The translations under genes and the position numbers were made by a program. From contig JAHFKQ010000006.1 in assembly GCA_023245265.1 (NCBI GenBank), positions 13,289 to 23,430 of the forward strand: a stretch of 10,142 nucleotides of DNA, written 5' to 3'. Shown here piece by piece: positions 1 through 5,375 of this stretch. The notes under the pieces were generated by a model. That model made no database searches. It was not told where the DNA came from and worked only from the letters and a program-made list of their open reading frames with translations. Every line of letters begins with the position of its first letter. Position 1 is the first letter of the stretch. This DNA comes from Candidatus Collierbacteria bacterium. GTDB lineage: Bacteria; Patescibacteriota; Microgenomatia; UBA1400; MFAQ01.

Positions 1-112
1 TTTCTGCCGTAAAAATTAGGGTATCGTCAAAATCAAACAATACAGCTTTGATACCCAATCTATTTAATCCTTCTCTAATTTCCCCGGAAAAGTGATCTTT
101 GATTATTTCCAT
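1..112 (-). CDS. HAD-superfamily hydrolase, N-terminal fragment
   Basis: Only the first 37 codons are inside the window; the gene runs off the left edge. The translation contains AVLFDFDDTLIFTAE at about residues 23-37, which is the HAD motif I (hhhhDxDxT), where the first Asp is the nucleophile and the second acts as acid/base in phosphoryl transfer. The substrate cannot be told from this piece; HAD phosphatases of this type act on sugar phosphates, nucleotides or phosphoglycolate. The ATG at 110-112 is the only reasonable start, because further upstream the frame enters the tRNA-Arg gene. There is no good Shine-Dalgarno. Only 18 bases separate the start from the tRNA 3' end, so the gene may be co-transcribed with the tRNA and released by tRNA processing. 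Confidence 0.8.
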   Translation of the reverse strand, partial: MEIIKDHFSGEIREGLNRLGIKAVLFDFDDTLIFTAE

Positions 113-130
113 GGCGTATTCTACACCTTG

Positions 131-204
131 TGTACCCGGTGAGATTCGAACTCACAACCACTTCCTTCGGAGGGAAGTACTCTATCCAGTTGAGCTACGG
201 ATAC
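131..204 (-). tRNA. tRNA-Arg (anticodon CCG)
   Basis: The reverse complement folds as a full cloverleaf of 74 nt. The acceptor GTATCCG pairs with CGGGTAC (one G-U), the anticodon stem CTTCC/GGAAG closes the loop CTCCGAA with anticodon CCG (codon CGG), and the T-arm is GTGAG-TTCGAAT-CTCAC. The discriminator is A, and CCA is not encoded (CAA follows), so CCA must be added after transcription. Confidence 0.95.
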
Positions 205-234
205 AAACCTCCCCAATTTTACCTCACCCTCAGA

Positions 235-969
235 TTATTCCTCATTTACAAATTTGCTGGCCCTTTTCCTAAGATCCACTCTAGTCTGTTTCACTTCACA
301 ATTTAGTCTTGGGATAGCCTCCCCTGGTTGGTAAATTTTATAAATTTCTTTGCCTTCACTTCCCCAGAAGACGCTTTTTATTTCATGATGCTCATAGTTA
401 CCCTTGCCACCATTTCCATAAATTACCAACCAGTTCTGTCTCTTAATCAAGAGCTCAGTAATATTGTTTTTATACTCCATCAAGTTACTACTCTTTCTAA
501 ATTTCCGATTTATTTGAGTCATTTCTTTATCAATCCATATTTGATTTTCATCAAAAATCACATTTTTTATGACTCCGATGTTATTTGCTCTTCTTTGGAG
601 AAGGAGTTGTTTTACCGCCTCCAGGCGTCCCCCAATCCCCAATCCTTTGACCAGAACATCAATATCGGAAACTGCCTTTGAGGTTTTATCTTTTCTATTC
701 GGCAAATGAACTCCCAGATAGAGGTAACCAACCTCTTCTCCTTCAATCTCGGCTAGTAAAAAATCATTCCATTTATACTCTCCATTCTCTATTTCCATAT
801 CAAAGTGAATTATCTCTAGTGTTTCACCACCCCTCAACTTAAAAATATACTTTTCCCGTCCGATTACTTCGTATTCCCATACTCCATCTTCCCGAAGCAG
901 TTCTCTAAACCAACCAAGATTCCTGGCATGGGTTTTTTTGTCAAACTCTGTTGGTCTATATTTTTCCAA
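235..969 (-). CDS. Hypothetical protein, 244 aa
   Basis: I do not recognise this protein. The frame is open further upstream, but that part lies in tRNA-Ser(CGA), so I place the start at the TTG at 967-969 (MEKYRPTEFD), which has AGAGGA 4-5 bases upstream. The product is soluble, charged and of mixed alpha/beta character, with no signal peptide or membrane segment. Residues about 70-130 look like a beta hairpin (GEEVGYLYLGVHLPN) followed by a glycine-rich turn and helix (VKGLGIGGRLEAVKQLL). That turn resembles the acetyl-CoA-binding R/Q-x-x-G-x-G/A loop of GNAT acetyltransferases, but the match is weak and the rest of the fold is not evident. The gene is the only protein between tRNA-Arg(CCG) and tRNA-Ser(CGA) and probably shares their transcript. 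Confidence 0.7.
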   Translation of the reverse strand: MEKYRPTEFDKKTHARNLGWFRELLREDGVWEYEVIGREKYIFKLRGGETLEIIHFDMEIENGEYKWNDFLLAEIEGEEVGYLYLGVHLPNRKDKTSKAVSDIDVLVKGLGIGGRLEAVKQLLLQRRANNIGVIKNVIFDENQIWIDKEMTQINRKFRKSSNLMEYKNNITELLIKRQNWLVIYGNGGKGNYEHHEIKSVFWGSEGKEIYKIYQPGEAIPRLNCEVKQTRVDLRKRASKFVNEE

Positions 970-1000
970 ATTGTCCTCTTTCTGGGCAGGAAAAATTCTT

Positions 1001-1085
1001 TGGCGGAGGATACAGGAGTCGAACCTGTTAGCCCAAAAGGGCATTGGTTTTCGAAACCAACGCATTACCGTCCTGCCCACCCTCC
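1001..1085 (-). tRNA. tRNA-Ser (anticodon CGA)
   Basis: Class II tRNA with a long variable arm. The acceptor GGAGGGT pairs with ATCCTCC, discriminator G73 is typical of serine, the anticodon stem is TTGGT/ACCAA and the loop TTCGAAA carries CGA (codon TCG). The variable arm is GCCC-TTTT-GGGC and the T-arm CAGG-TTCGACT-CCTG. The genome encodes CCA at 1001-1003, unlike the other tRNAs here; the match may be chance or retained. Its body is nearly the same as tRNA-Ser(TGA) at 1832-1913, so the two are duplicates that diverged in anticodon and variable arm. Confidence 0.95.
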
Positions 1086-1089
1086 AATG

Positions 1090-1164
1090 TGAGTCCGGTG
1101 CGATTCGAACGCACGACCTCCTCCTTCGCAGGGAGGCGCTCTAATCCAACTGAGCTACGAACTC
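1090..1164 (-). tRNA. tRNA-Arg (anticodon GCG)
   Basis: A complete 75-nt cloverleaf: acceptor GAGTTCG/CGGACTC with one G-U pair, D-stem GCTC/GAGC, anticodon stem CCTCC/GGAGG, loop CTGCGAA and T-arm GTGCG-TTCGAAT-CGCAC. The discriminator is A and CCA is not encoded. The anticodon reads GCG. Bacteria normally read CGU/CGC/CGA with a tRNA-Arg(ACG) whose A34 is deaminated to inosine by TadA, so G34 here is unusual. It lies four bases from the 5' end of tRNA-Ser(CGA), on the same strand. Confidence 0.93.
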
Positions 1165-1200
1165 AAACAGTCATATTTTACCATTATATGGGCATATTCC

Positions 1201-1707
1201 TCACTCCAGAGGCATTTTTTCCCCCACCCATTTCAAAGCTCTGTCTACCCAAGTCACCTCGGGCTCCAGGTAAATGACCCCACTCACCATGGCTTTTTTG
1301 ATTTCTTCTTCCCGTTTAGGGTCAATTACGACCACCAAGTGCCAAGGTAAGCCATTTAAGTTGATTCTCATTAGTCTACTGCCCCACTTGGTCTCAAACC
1401 AAAAATTGGTCATTTCCTCAAAGCGATAAGTCTTATCCGCCGCCTTAAGACCCCACGAGGTAACTGCCGTCTTAACCAGCTTAGGCTCCGTCTTCGCCAT
1501 CGCCCAGAGCATAAAAACCAAGGCCCAGATGACCACTACCGGCATCATCCCCTCAATAAAATACAAAATGACAGATACCAGAAAGGCAATCACAATCACC
1601 GAACTATAAAACTCCTTGGTCCATACCTTATGTGGTCGGTCATAAGCCTCAAATTCCATCAAGGTTTTCTCACTTAAATCTCTATTTTCTGTTTGATCCG
1701 TAGCCAC
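1201..1707 (-). CDS. CPR-type two-helix membrane protein with PH-like C-terminal domain
   Basis: 168 aa. A charged N-terminus (about 1-30) containing ..EFEAYDRPHKVW.. is followed by two adjacent membrane helices (about 35-52 and 55-71), then a soluble C-terminal domain. That domain has the pattern P-x-x-V-x-x-AVTSWGLKAADKTYRFEEMTNFWFE, then short beta strands, then a helix. This arrangement (two helices plus a strand with 'Y-x-[FY]-E-E-h-x-x-F-W') is common in Patescibacteria proteins of unknown function, and I believe it corresponds to a DUF5673-like family, unverified. The domain looks PH-like, possibly a membrane-proximal scaffold. The start is GTG (1705-1707) with no Shine-Dalgarno, but a -10-like TAAACT ends 5 bases upstream, which suggests a leaderless transcript. 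Function unknown. Confidence 0.85.
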   Translation of the reverse strand: MATDQTENRDLSEKTLMEFEAYDRPHKVWTKEFYSSVIVIAFLVSVILYFIEGMMPVVVIWALVFMLWAMAKTEPKLVKTAVTSWGLKAADKTYRFEEMTNFWFETKWGSRLMRINLNGLPWHLVVVIDPKREEEIKKAMVSGVIYLEPEVTWVDRALKWVGEKMPLE

Positions 1708-1718
1708 AATTCAGTTTA
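1705..1718 (-). promoter_or_regulatory. Candidate -10 box for leaderless transcription
   Basis: On the minus strand, TAAACT is followed by GAATT and then the GTG start. A start site about 6 bases after the -10 would coincide with the first base of the start codon, and no ribosome binding site is present. No clear -35 box is seen. The same geometry recurs before comF and smpB. Confidence 0.4.
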
Positions 1719-1741
1719 ACATAACAGGCTGCTTCAAATTG

Positions 1742-1826
1742 CGGAGGGGGCGGGATTCGAACCCGCGGTATCTTGCGATACGGAGGTTTAGTAAACCTCT
1801 GCACTCGACCACTATGCGACCCCTCC
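1742..1826 (-). tRNA. tRNA-Ser-like class II tRNA (anticodon ACT)
   Basis: An 85-nt class II cloverleaf: acceptor GGAGGGG/CCCCTCC, D-stem GCA/TGC, anticodon stem GAGGT/ACCTC, loop TTACTAA, long variable arm with stem GTATC/GATAC, and T-arm GCGGG-TTCGAAT-CCCGC. Discriminator G73, the long variable arm and the D-loop resemble serine tRNAs. The centred anticodon is ACT (codon AGT), not the usual GCT. A normal tRNA-Ser(GCT) is also present at 1978-2059. CCA is not encoded. The fold is intact, so it does not look like a decayed pseudogene; whether A34 is real or a sequencing difference cannot be settled here. Confidence 0.85.
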
Positions 1827-1831
1827 AGGGG

Positions 1832-1913
1832 CGGAGAGTACAGGGGTCGAACCTGTTAGGGCTTACGCCCATTAGTTTTCAAGACTAACGCATTACCGTC
1901 CTGCCCACTCTCC
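1832..1913 (-). tRNA. tRNA-Ser (anticodon TGA)
   Basis: An 82-nt class II tRNA: acceptor GGAGAGT/ACTCTCC, discriminator G, anticodon stem TTAGT/ACTAA, loop CTTGAAA with anticodon TGA (codons TCA and probably other TCN), variable arm GGGC-GTAA-GCCC, and T-arm CAGG-TTCGACC-CCTG. CCA is not encoded. Five bases separate it from tRNA-Ser(ACT), so the two are almost certainly one transcript. The body is almost identical to tRNA-Ser(CGA) at 1001-1085. Confidence 0.95.
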
Positions 1914-1977
1914 AGAGCTATATTTTATCATTCGTGAAGCTAATTCACCGAGTATAGCTGTTAAAATAGGGTTTGTT
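1914..1977. promoter_or_regulatory. Divergent tRNA promoter region with two TAAAAT -10 boxes
   Basis: This 64-bp gap separates two tRNA genes transcribed away from each other. On the minus strand TAAAAT (1922-1927) lies 8 bases before tRNA-Ser(TGA), the right distance for a -10 box. On the plus strand TAAAAT (1962-1967) lies 10 bases before tRNA-Ser(GCT), with an alternative TATAGC at 1953-1958. No convincing -35 box is seen on either side. Confidence 0.55.
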
Positions 1978-2059
1978 GGAGGCGTCCGATAGTGGTTATT
2001 CGAGAGGATTGCTAATCCTCGGCCGAAAGGCCCCGTGGGTTCGAATCCCACCGCCTCCG
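1978..2059 (+). tRNA. tRNA-Ser (anticodon GCT)
   Basis: An 82-nt class II tRNA: acceptor GGAGGCG/CGCCTCC, discriminator G, D-stem CGA/TCG, anticodon stem GAGGA/TCCTC, loop TTGCTAA with anticodon GCT (codons AGC/AGT), variable arm GGCC-GAAA-GGCC, and T-arm GTGGG-TTCGAAT-CCCAC. CCA is not encoded. It is the only tRNA on the plus strand and is followed at once by a hairpin and by a downstream copy of its own 3' end (see 2060-2203). Confidence 0.95.
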
Positions 2060-2060
2060 C
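2049..2060 (+). repeat. Direct repeat, proximal copy (tRNA-Ser 3' end)
   Basis: CACCGCCTCCGC forms the end of the T-stem, the 3' acceptor strand and the discriminator of tRNA-Ser(GCT), plus one base. It recurs exactly at 2192-2203, and the similarity extends leftward into the T-loop (16 of 19 bases). Confidence 0.9.
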
Positions 2061-2100
2061 AATAAAATCTGTCTGCCTTGTGTAGGCAGATTTTTATTGC
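2059..2100 (+). terminator. Hairpin directly after tRNA-Ser(GCT)
   Basis: GCAATAAAA (2059-2067) pairs with TTTTATTGC (2092-2100). After a small internal loop, TCTGCC (2072-2077) pairs with GGCAGA (2085-2090) around a 7-base loop, giving 15 base pairs. The 3' arm begins with a T-run, so it can act as an intrinsic terminator. The arm is A/T-symmetric and would also function on the other strand. Confidence 0.7.
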
Positions 2101-2203
2101 CAAAGTGGGATTCGAAAGTCGGAGCTGAACCTGTAACAGTTTCAGCAAGACAGGTCCCGAAGAAACTCGCAGAGTTTACTGAGGGGAATTACACCGCCTC
2201 CGC
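2060..2203 (+). other. 143-bp RNA-gene-associated unit (unit 1)
   Basis: No reading frame is supported here. Order: hairpin; GTGGGATTC (2105-2113), which copies the left side of the tRNA T-arm; a structured insert; then GAATTACAC running into an exact copy of the tRNA 3' terminus (2192-2203). The two T-arm-like ends can pair across the insert, GTG..ATTC with GAAT..CAC. Inside are a hairpin GCTGAA (2124-2129)/TTCAGC (2141-2146) and a hairpin AAACTC (2163-2168)/GAGTTT (2172-2177) with loop GCA. The architecture, repeat distance and two short motifs recur after tmRNA at 7228-7368. Nature unknown: a tiny integrated element, a remnant of one, or an alternative 3' cassette. Confidence 0.6.
2192..2203 (+). 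repeat. Direct repeat, distal copy of tRNA-Ser 3' end
   Basis: Exact 12-base copy of 2049-2060, 143 bp downstream. It keeps the complete 3' acceptor strand and could pair with the tRNA 5' end GGAGGCG. The upstream flank GGAATTA resembles the tRNA T-loop CGAATCC. Confidence 0.88.
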
Positions 2204-2215
2204 CTAAATTCGAGA

Positions 2216-2247
2216 TATACTATTCCCAGAACTTTAATAAAAGGAGG
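2216..2247 (+). promoter_or_regulatory. Candidate -10 box and strong RBS for the HIT gene
   Basis: TATACT at 2216-2221 is a fair -10 box, without a recognisable -35. AAGGAGG at 2241-2247 is a consensus Shine-Dalgarno five bases before the GTG at 2253 and fixes that start. It is the strongest RBS in the window. Confidence 0.6.
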
Positions 2248-2252
2248 CCCTT

Positions 2253-2873
2253 GTGACAGATTGTATTTTTTGTGACCCTAGTAAACTCCTACCCCGAACC
2301 ATAACCCAATTTTCCGAAGTCAGCGTGGTGGCCACGCTCGGCCAAATTACCGAAGGAGGCTATCTTCTTCTCATTCCCACTACTCACACTTCGTGTCTCG
2401 GTGCTCTGGACAAAGTTCAGATTAAGTCCTTCGATCGAATAGTCAAAAAATCCATCGAGCTTTTAAAGATGGAGTATCCGGGACCCGTTACCATCTTTGA
2501 ACATGGTATCGTCGGTCAAACTATCAAGCATGCCCACCTACACCTCTTGCCGGCAGGTCTGGATTTAACCGAAAAAATCGTCTCGGATTTCCCCACTTCA
2601 AAAATCGAAATTGTCGACAATCTTACCGAACTCCAAGCCCTCTACCAAATTCGTCAGGAACCTTATCTGCTTTGGTCCACTTTCTATGACAAGTACTTGG
2701 TCTGCTGGAATCCCTCTGCCCCGGCACAGTATCTTCGTACCATCACCGCCGAACTCCTTGGAGTTCCGGAACGCGCCAACTGGAAAAACATGGACCCGGA
2801 AAAAGATAAAGCCCTCGTTGATGAAACGATGGGGCGCCTGAAACCCCTCTTCTCTACCATCACCACTAAATAA
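2253..2873 (+). CDS. HIT-family (histidine triad) protein with C-terminal extension
   Basis: 206 aa, GTG start fixed by a strong RBS. The N-terminus has the CIFC pair (C4, C7) seen in many HIT proteins. A core strand GGYLLLIPTTHT (about 35-46) follows, and the HIT signature HAHLHLL lies at 93-99 (His-x-His-x-His), where the central His is the nucleophile attacking the nucleotide alpha-phosphate. HIT enzymes hydrolyse or transfer nucleotidyl groups (AMP-lysine, dinucleoside polyphosphates and similar). Usual HIT proteins have about 110-150 residues; here about 80 extra residues follow a linker (EPYLLWSTFYDKYLVCW... to the end), which resembles the longer CwfJ/Aprataxin-like or diadenosine-phosphatase-type layouts only loosely. 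Substrate unknown. Single gene, closed by the terminator at 2880-2908. Confidence 0.88.
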   Translation: MTDCIFCDPSKLLPRTITQFSEVSVVATLGQITEGGYLLLIPTTHTSCLGALDKVQIKSFDRIVKKSIELLKMEYPGPVTIFEHGIVGQTIKHAHLHLLPAGLDLTEKIVSDFPTSKIEIVDNLTELQALYQIRQEPYLLWSTFYDKYLVCWNPSAPAQYLRTITAELLGVPERANWKNMDPEKDKALVDETMGRLKPLFSTITTK

Positions 2874-2879
2874 TTTTAC

Positions 2880-2908
2880 AACCCGGATTAATCATCCGGG
2901 TTTTTTAT
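2880..2908 (+). terminator. Intrinsic terminator between convergent genes
   Basis: AACCCGGAT and ATCCGGGTT form a 9-bp stem with loop TAATC, followed by six Ts. It ends the HIT transcript. The converging permease gene stops at 2914, and the stem could serve that strand too, although the T-run there is poorer. Confidence 0.9.
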
Positions 2909-2913
2909 TACTT

Positions 2914-3711
2914 CTACTTTTTTCTAAACCCCAGTGAAATCGCAAAAACCATTAACGAAATTAGGACAATAGTGCCCCCTGTCGATAGATTCAAGTAAAA
3001 AGAAGTAAATATTCCTGTAACTACCGAGAACAAAGACACCAACTCTGCAATCACAATTGTCTTTGTAAAGCTTTGACGGAATTGTAGGGCCGTCACCACC
3101 GGGATGACCATCAAAGCAGAAATCAGCAGCACTCCCACAATTGGGATGGATAAAGACACTGTCAAGGCGGCAAGGATGATTAACAGTGTATTGATAAACC
3201 GGGTCGGGAGGCCACTCACCTGAGCCGACTCTTCATCAAAAGTAATATAAACCAGCTCTTTGTAAAAGAGAAAAAGGCTGGTCGCCACCAATGCTCCGAG
3301 CGCCCCAATAATGTAAAGATCGGACTGTTTCACCGTCACAATCGATCCAAACAAATAATTGAGGAGTCCCACATTAAAACCATGAGCCAAACTGATCAAG
3401 ACGACTGCCAGGGCCAAACTACCTGAGAGAAAAATCGCCAAGGCTGACTCTCCATAAACCTTCTTAGAAAGCCTGAGTCTTTCTATTACCACCGATGACA
3501 ACACTGTCGATATCATTGCCGTCATGATCGGATTTAGTCCCAACAGGAAGCCGATGGCAATCCCCGCGAGAGACACATGGGCCAAAGTATCGGCAATCAG
3601 TGAATATCTCCTTAGCACCAGAAAGATTCCAATCAGAGGGGCTATCAGGCCGATAATCACCCCGGCTTCAAAACCTCTGACGGCGAAACTATATTGAAAA
3701 AGTTCAAGCAT
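2914..3711 (-). CDS. znuB: Metal ABC transporter permease (ABC-3/ZnuB family)
   Basis: 265 aa integral membrane protein of about eight hydrophobic helices, matching the ABC-3 family that imports Zn2+, Mn2+ or Fe2+. Recognisable features are an early loop RRYSLIADTLAHVSLAGIAIG (about 34-54), where family members have R-x-x-L-x-x-D-x-h-x-H, and a late coupling-type segment with PIVGVLLISALMVIPVVTA (about 190-208), the usual place of G-x-L-L-x-x-[AS]-L-h-x-x-P. The length is normal. It overlaps the end of the ATPase gene by 8 bases, so translation is coupled. It is the last gene of the comF-znuA-znuC-znuB operon. Zn is likely but Mn or Fe cannot be excluded. Confidence 0.9.
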   Translation of the reverse strand: MLELFQYSFAVRGFEAGVIIGLIAPLIGIFLVLRRYSLIADTLAHVSLAGIAIGFLLGLNPIMTAMISTVLSSVVIERLRLSKKVYGESALAIFLSGSLALAVVLISLAHGFNVGLLNYLFGSIVTVKQSDLYIIGALGALVATSLFLFYKELVYITFDEESAQVSGLPTRFINTLLIILAALTVSLSIPIVGVLLISALMVIPVVTALQFRQSFTKTIVIAELVSLFSVVTGIFTSFYLNLSTGGTIVLISLMVFAISLGFRKK

Positions 3712-4468
3712 GTTTGTGGTGGTGATGAATAAATTTGGAATCGCCGTAAAGTTTCTTCATATCTTCTTTTACAAAGCTCTTAGGATTATCGTCGTAGCTC
3801 AATTTTCTGTTTACAAAAGCAATCTCCGTCACTTCGTTGACTACTGCTTCGATATCGTGAGAAATAAACACCAGTGTCAACCCTAATTCGCGATTCAGTT
3901 TCTTTAACAATTGATAAAACTGATCTTGGGCCAGTACATCCACCCCCGCCATCGGTTCATCCAGGAAAATTACTTCGGGCTGTCCGGCTAAAGCGCGGGC
4001 AATAAATACTCTCTGCTGTTGACCCCCTGATAGGTCTCCGATAATCCGATTTTTATAATCTTCCATCTCCACCTGCTTTAAAGACTCATTAATTATTTTC
4101 TTGTCTTCTCTTGTTAGCGATTTAAACAAACCTCTTTTTCCATACCTTCCCATCGCCACCACTTCAAAAACGGTTGCCGGAAAATTCACATCAAAGTTAA
4201 TCACTTTTTGTGGCACATAGCCTACCTTCCACCAATCCTTAAAGACATGAATATCTTCACCAAACAACTTGATGACACCTTTTGCCGGAGAAATTAATCC
4301 CAACATAATTTTAATCAAGGTTGTTTTGCCTCCCCCGTTCGGTCCAATAACTCCCAAGTAATCCCCTTGGTGAATCTTTAGGCTGACTCCATCCAAAACC
4401 AAGTCTTCGTTATAAGCAAAGTCAATACCTTCTGCTTCGATAATATTTTTGGTGTGATCTACTGACAT
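3704..4468 (-). CDS. znuC: Metal ABC transporter ATP-binding protein (ZnuC-like)
   Basis: 254 aa with all ABC ATPase motifs: Walker A GPNGGGKTT (42-50), Q-loop VPQ (Q87), signature LSGGQQQR (146-153), Walker B VIFLDEP (166-172) and switch His204 (SHD). The VPQ...FPATVFEVVAMGRYG segment is typical of Zn/Mn importers. The protein ends in a histidine-rich tail HHHHKHA (248-254), which could bind metal, perhaps as a sensor or buffer, and which is short of a proven role. The ATG start overlaps the end of the binding-protein gene by 10 bases, and its own 3' end overlaps the permease start. It energises import on the cytoplasmic face. Confidence 0.95.
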   Translation of the reverse strand: MSVDHTKNIIEAEGIDFAYNEDLVLDGVSLKIHQGDYLGVIGPNGGGKTTLIKIMLGLISPAKGVIKLFGEDIHVFKDWWKVGYVPQKVINFDVNFPATVFEVVAMGRYGKRGLFKSLTREDKKIINESLKQVEMEDYKNRIIGDLSGGQQQRVFIARALAGQPEVIFLDEPMAGVDVLAQDQFYQLLKKLNRELGLTLVFISHDIEAVVNEVTEIAFVNRKLSYDDNPKSFVKEDMKKLYGDSKFIHHHHKHA

Positions 4469-5358
4469 TCGAGTGCTATTCTTAAATTGTTTAAATTTTC
4501 CGCCATGATGGTAAAGTAATTTTTTCCTAGTTTCAAATCATTATCGCTTATTCCTTCGGCCGGGTCCAATACCAGTGTTTTTGCCCCCACTTCTTGAGCG
4601 ATAGTTTCCGATAGTTTAGGGTTAACCAATTTCTCAAAAAAGATAAACCGAATCTCTTTATCTTTTGCTATTTTGGCCACTTCAGCCAGTTGTTTCGTCG
4701 ACGGTTCCTCTTCTGGGGTTAGGCCGGCAATTGCCACTTCCCTTAATCCAAAATCATTGGCTAAATATCCAAATGCCTGGTGTGAGGTAATAAAATCCTT
4801 AAGCCGACAAGACCTTAGACCTCTATCAAACTCTTCTTTTTGTTTGGTCAATCTCTGATCCAGATCGGTAGCCCTGGACAAGTAATATTCCTCATTCAGC
4901 GGATCCAGCTCCACCAGTTTCTTTTCCACTAACCACAGTTCCTGCTTGTATTTTGTCTGTGAAAGCCAAACATGTGGATCATTATTCTCTATCAAACTCT
5001 CTCCCACTTCCAAGACGGCCAAGCCTGATCCTTTCAAATCCTTTTTAACTTTGTCTCCCCAGGCTTCCAACCTTCCCCCATTGAGAATTAAGAGTTTCGC
5101 TTGCTGAACTGCCATGATATCGCGCGCGGTCAATTCATAGTCATGAGGTTCCACTCCTGCCGGCGTCAGGTTGGTAACCTCGACTTTTTCTTTCCCAATC
5201 TCATTTGCCAGAAAATAAAGTGGATAAAAAGAAGTTACCACTTTCATTTTTCCGGATTTCACCGGTGCGGGCTGTTTTGGCCAAACAGTCCATAAACCCA
5301 TGAACATAATGAGGAAAACCAAAACTAAAACTAAGCTGGAAATATATTTTCTCTTCAC
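4459..5358 (-). CDS. znuA: Metal-binding ABC transporter substrate-binding protein (ZnuA-like)
   Basis: 299 aa when started at GTG 5356-5358, giving MKRKYISSLVLVLVFLIMF, a basic start followed by one hydrophobic helix. The frame is open farther upstream but enters comF. AGAAGG abuts the GTG with no spacer, so initiation may depend on coupling to comF, which stops 17 bases upstream. Cluster A-I metal-binding fold: ligands expected at His72 (VEPHDYEL), His129 (NDPHVWLS), His193 (TSHQAFGY) and Asp265 (LVLDPAEG). The long His-rich loop of many ZnuA proteins is absent. There is no lipobox cysteine, so the protein is probably anchored by the uncleaved helix, or cleaved by signal peptidase I. It captures Zn2+ (or Mn2+) outside the membrane and delivers it to the permease. 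Confidence 0.9.
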   Translation of the reverse strand: MKRKYISSLVLVLVFLIMFMGLWTVWPKQPAPVKSGKMKVVTSFYPLYFLANEIGKEKVEVTNLTPAGVEPHDYELTARDIMAVQQAKLLILNGGRLEAWGDKVKKDLKGSGLAVLEVGESLIENNDPHVWLSQTKYKQELWLVEKKLVELDPLNEEYYLSRATDLDQRLTKQKEEFDRGLRSCRLKDFITSHQAFGYLANDFGLREVAIAGLTPEEEPSTKQLAEVAKIAKDKEIRFIFFEKLVNPKLSETIAQEVGAKTLVLDPAEGISDNDLKLGKNYFTIMAENLNNLRIALECQ

Positions 5359-5375
5359 CCTTCTATTGTAATAGA

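Noticed and set aside
328..681. Open frame on the plus strand, 117 codons
   Set aside because: It lies wholly opposite the 244-aa protein gene, has no ribosome binding site, and its composition looks like an antisense shadow.
1086..1089. Possible overlap of the 244-aa gene with tRNA-Ser(CGA) and tRNA-Arg(GCG)
   Set aside because: The longer frame to 1080 would code through a tRNA; TTG 969 with AGAGGA upstream avoids this.
1787..1796. Reading the odd tRNA as a CTA (amber suppressor) tRNA or as Leu
   Set aside because: CTA would have to sit one base out of register with A at position 33; the 5-bp stem and 7-base loop centre ACT, and G73 with the D-loop fits Ser, not Leu (A73).
2060..2203. Integron attC site
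   Set aside because: There is no core GTTRRRY-type site and no cassette gene; the repeat is the tRNA 3' terminus instead.
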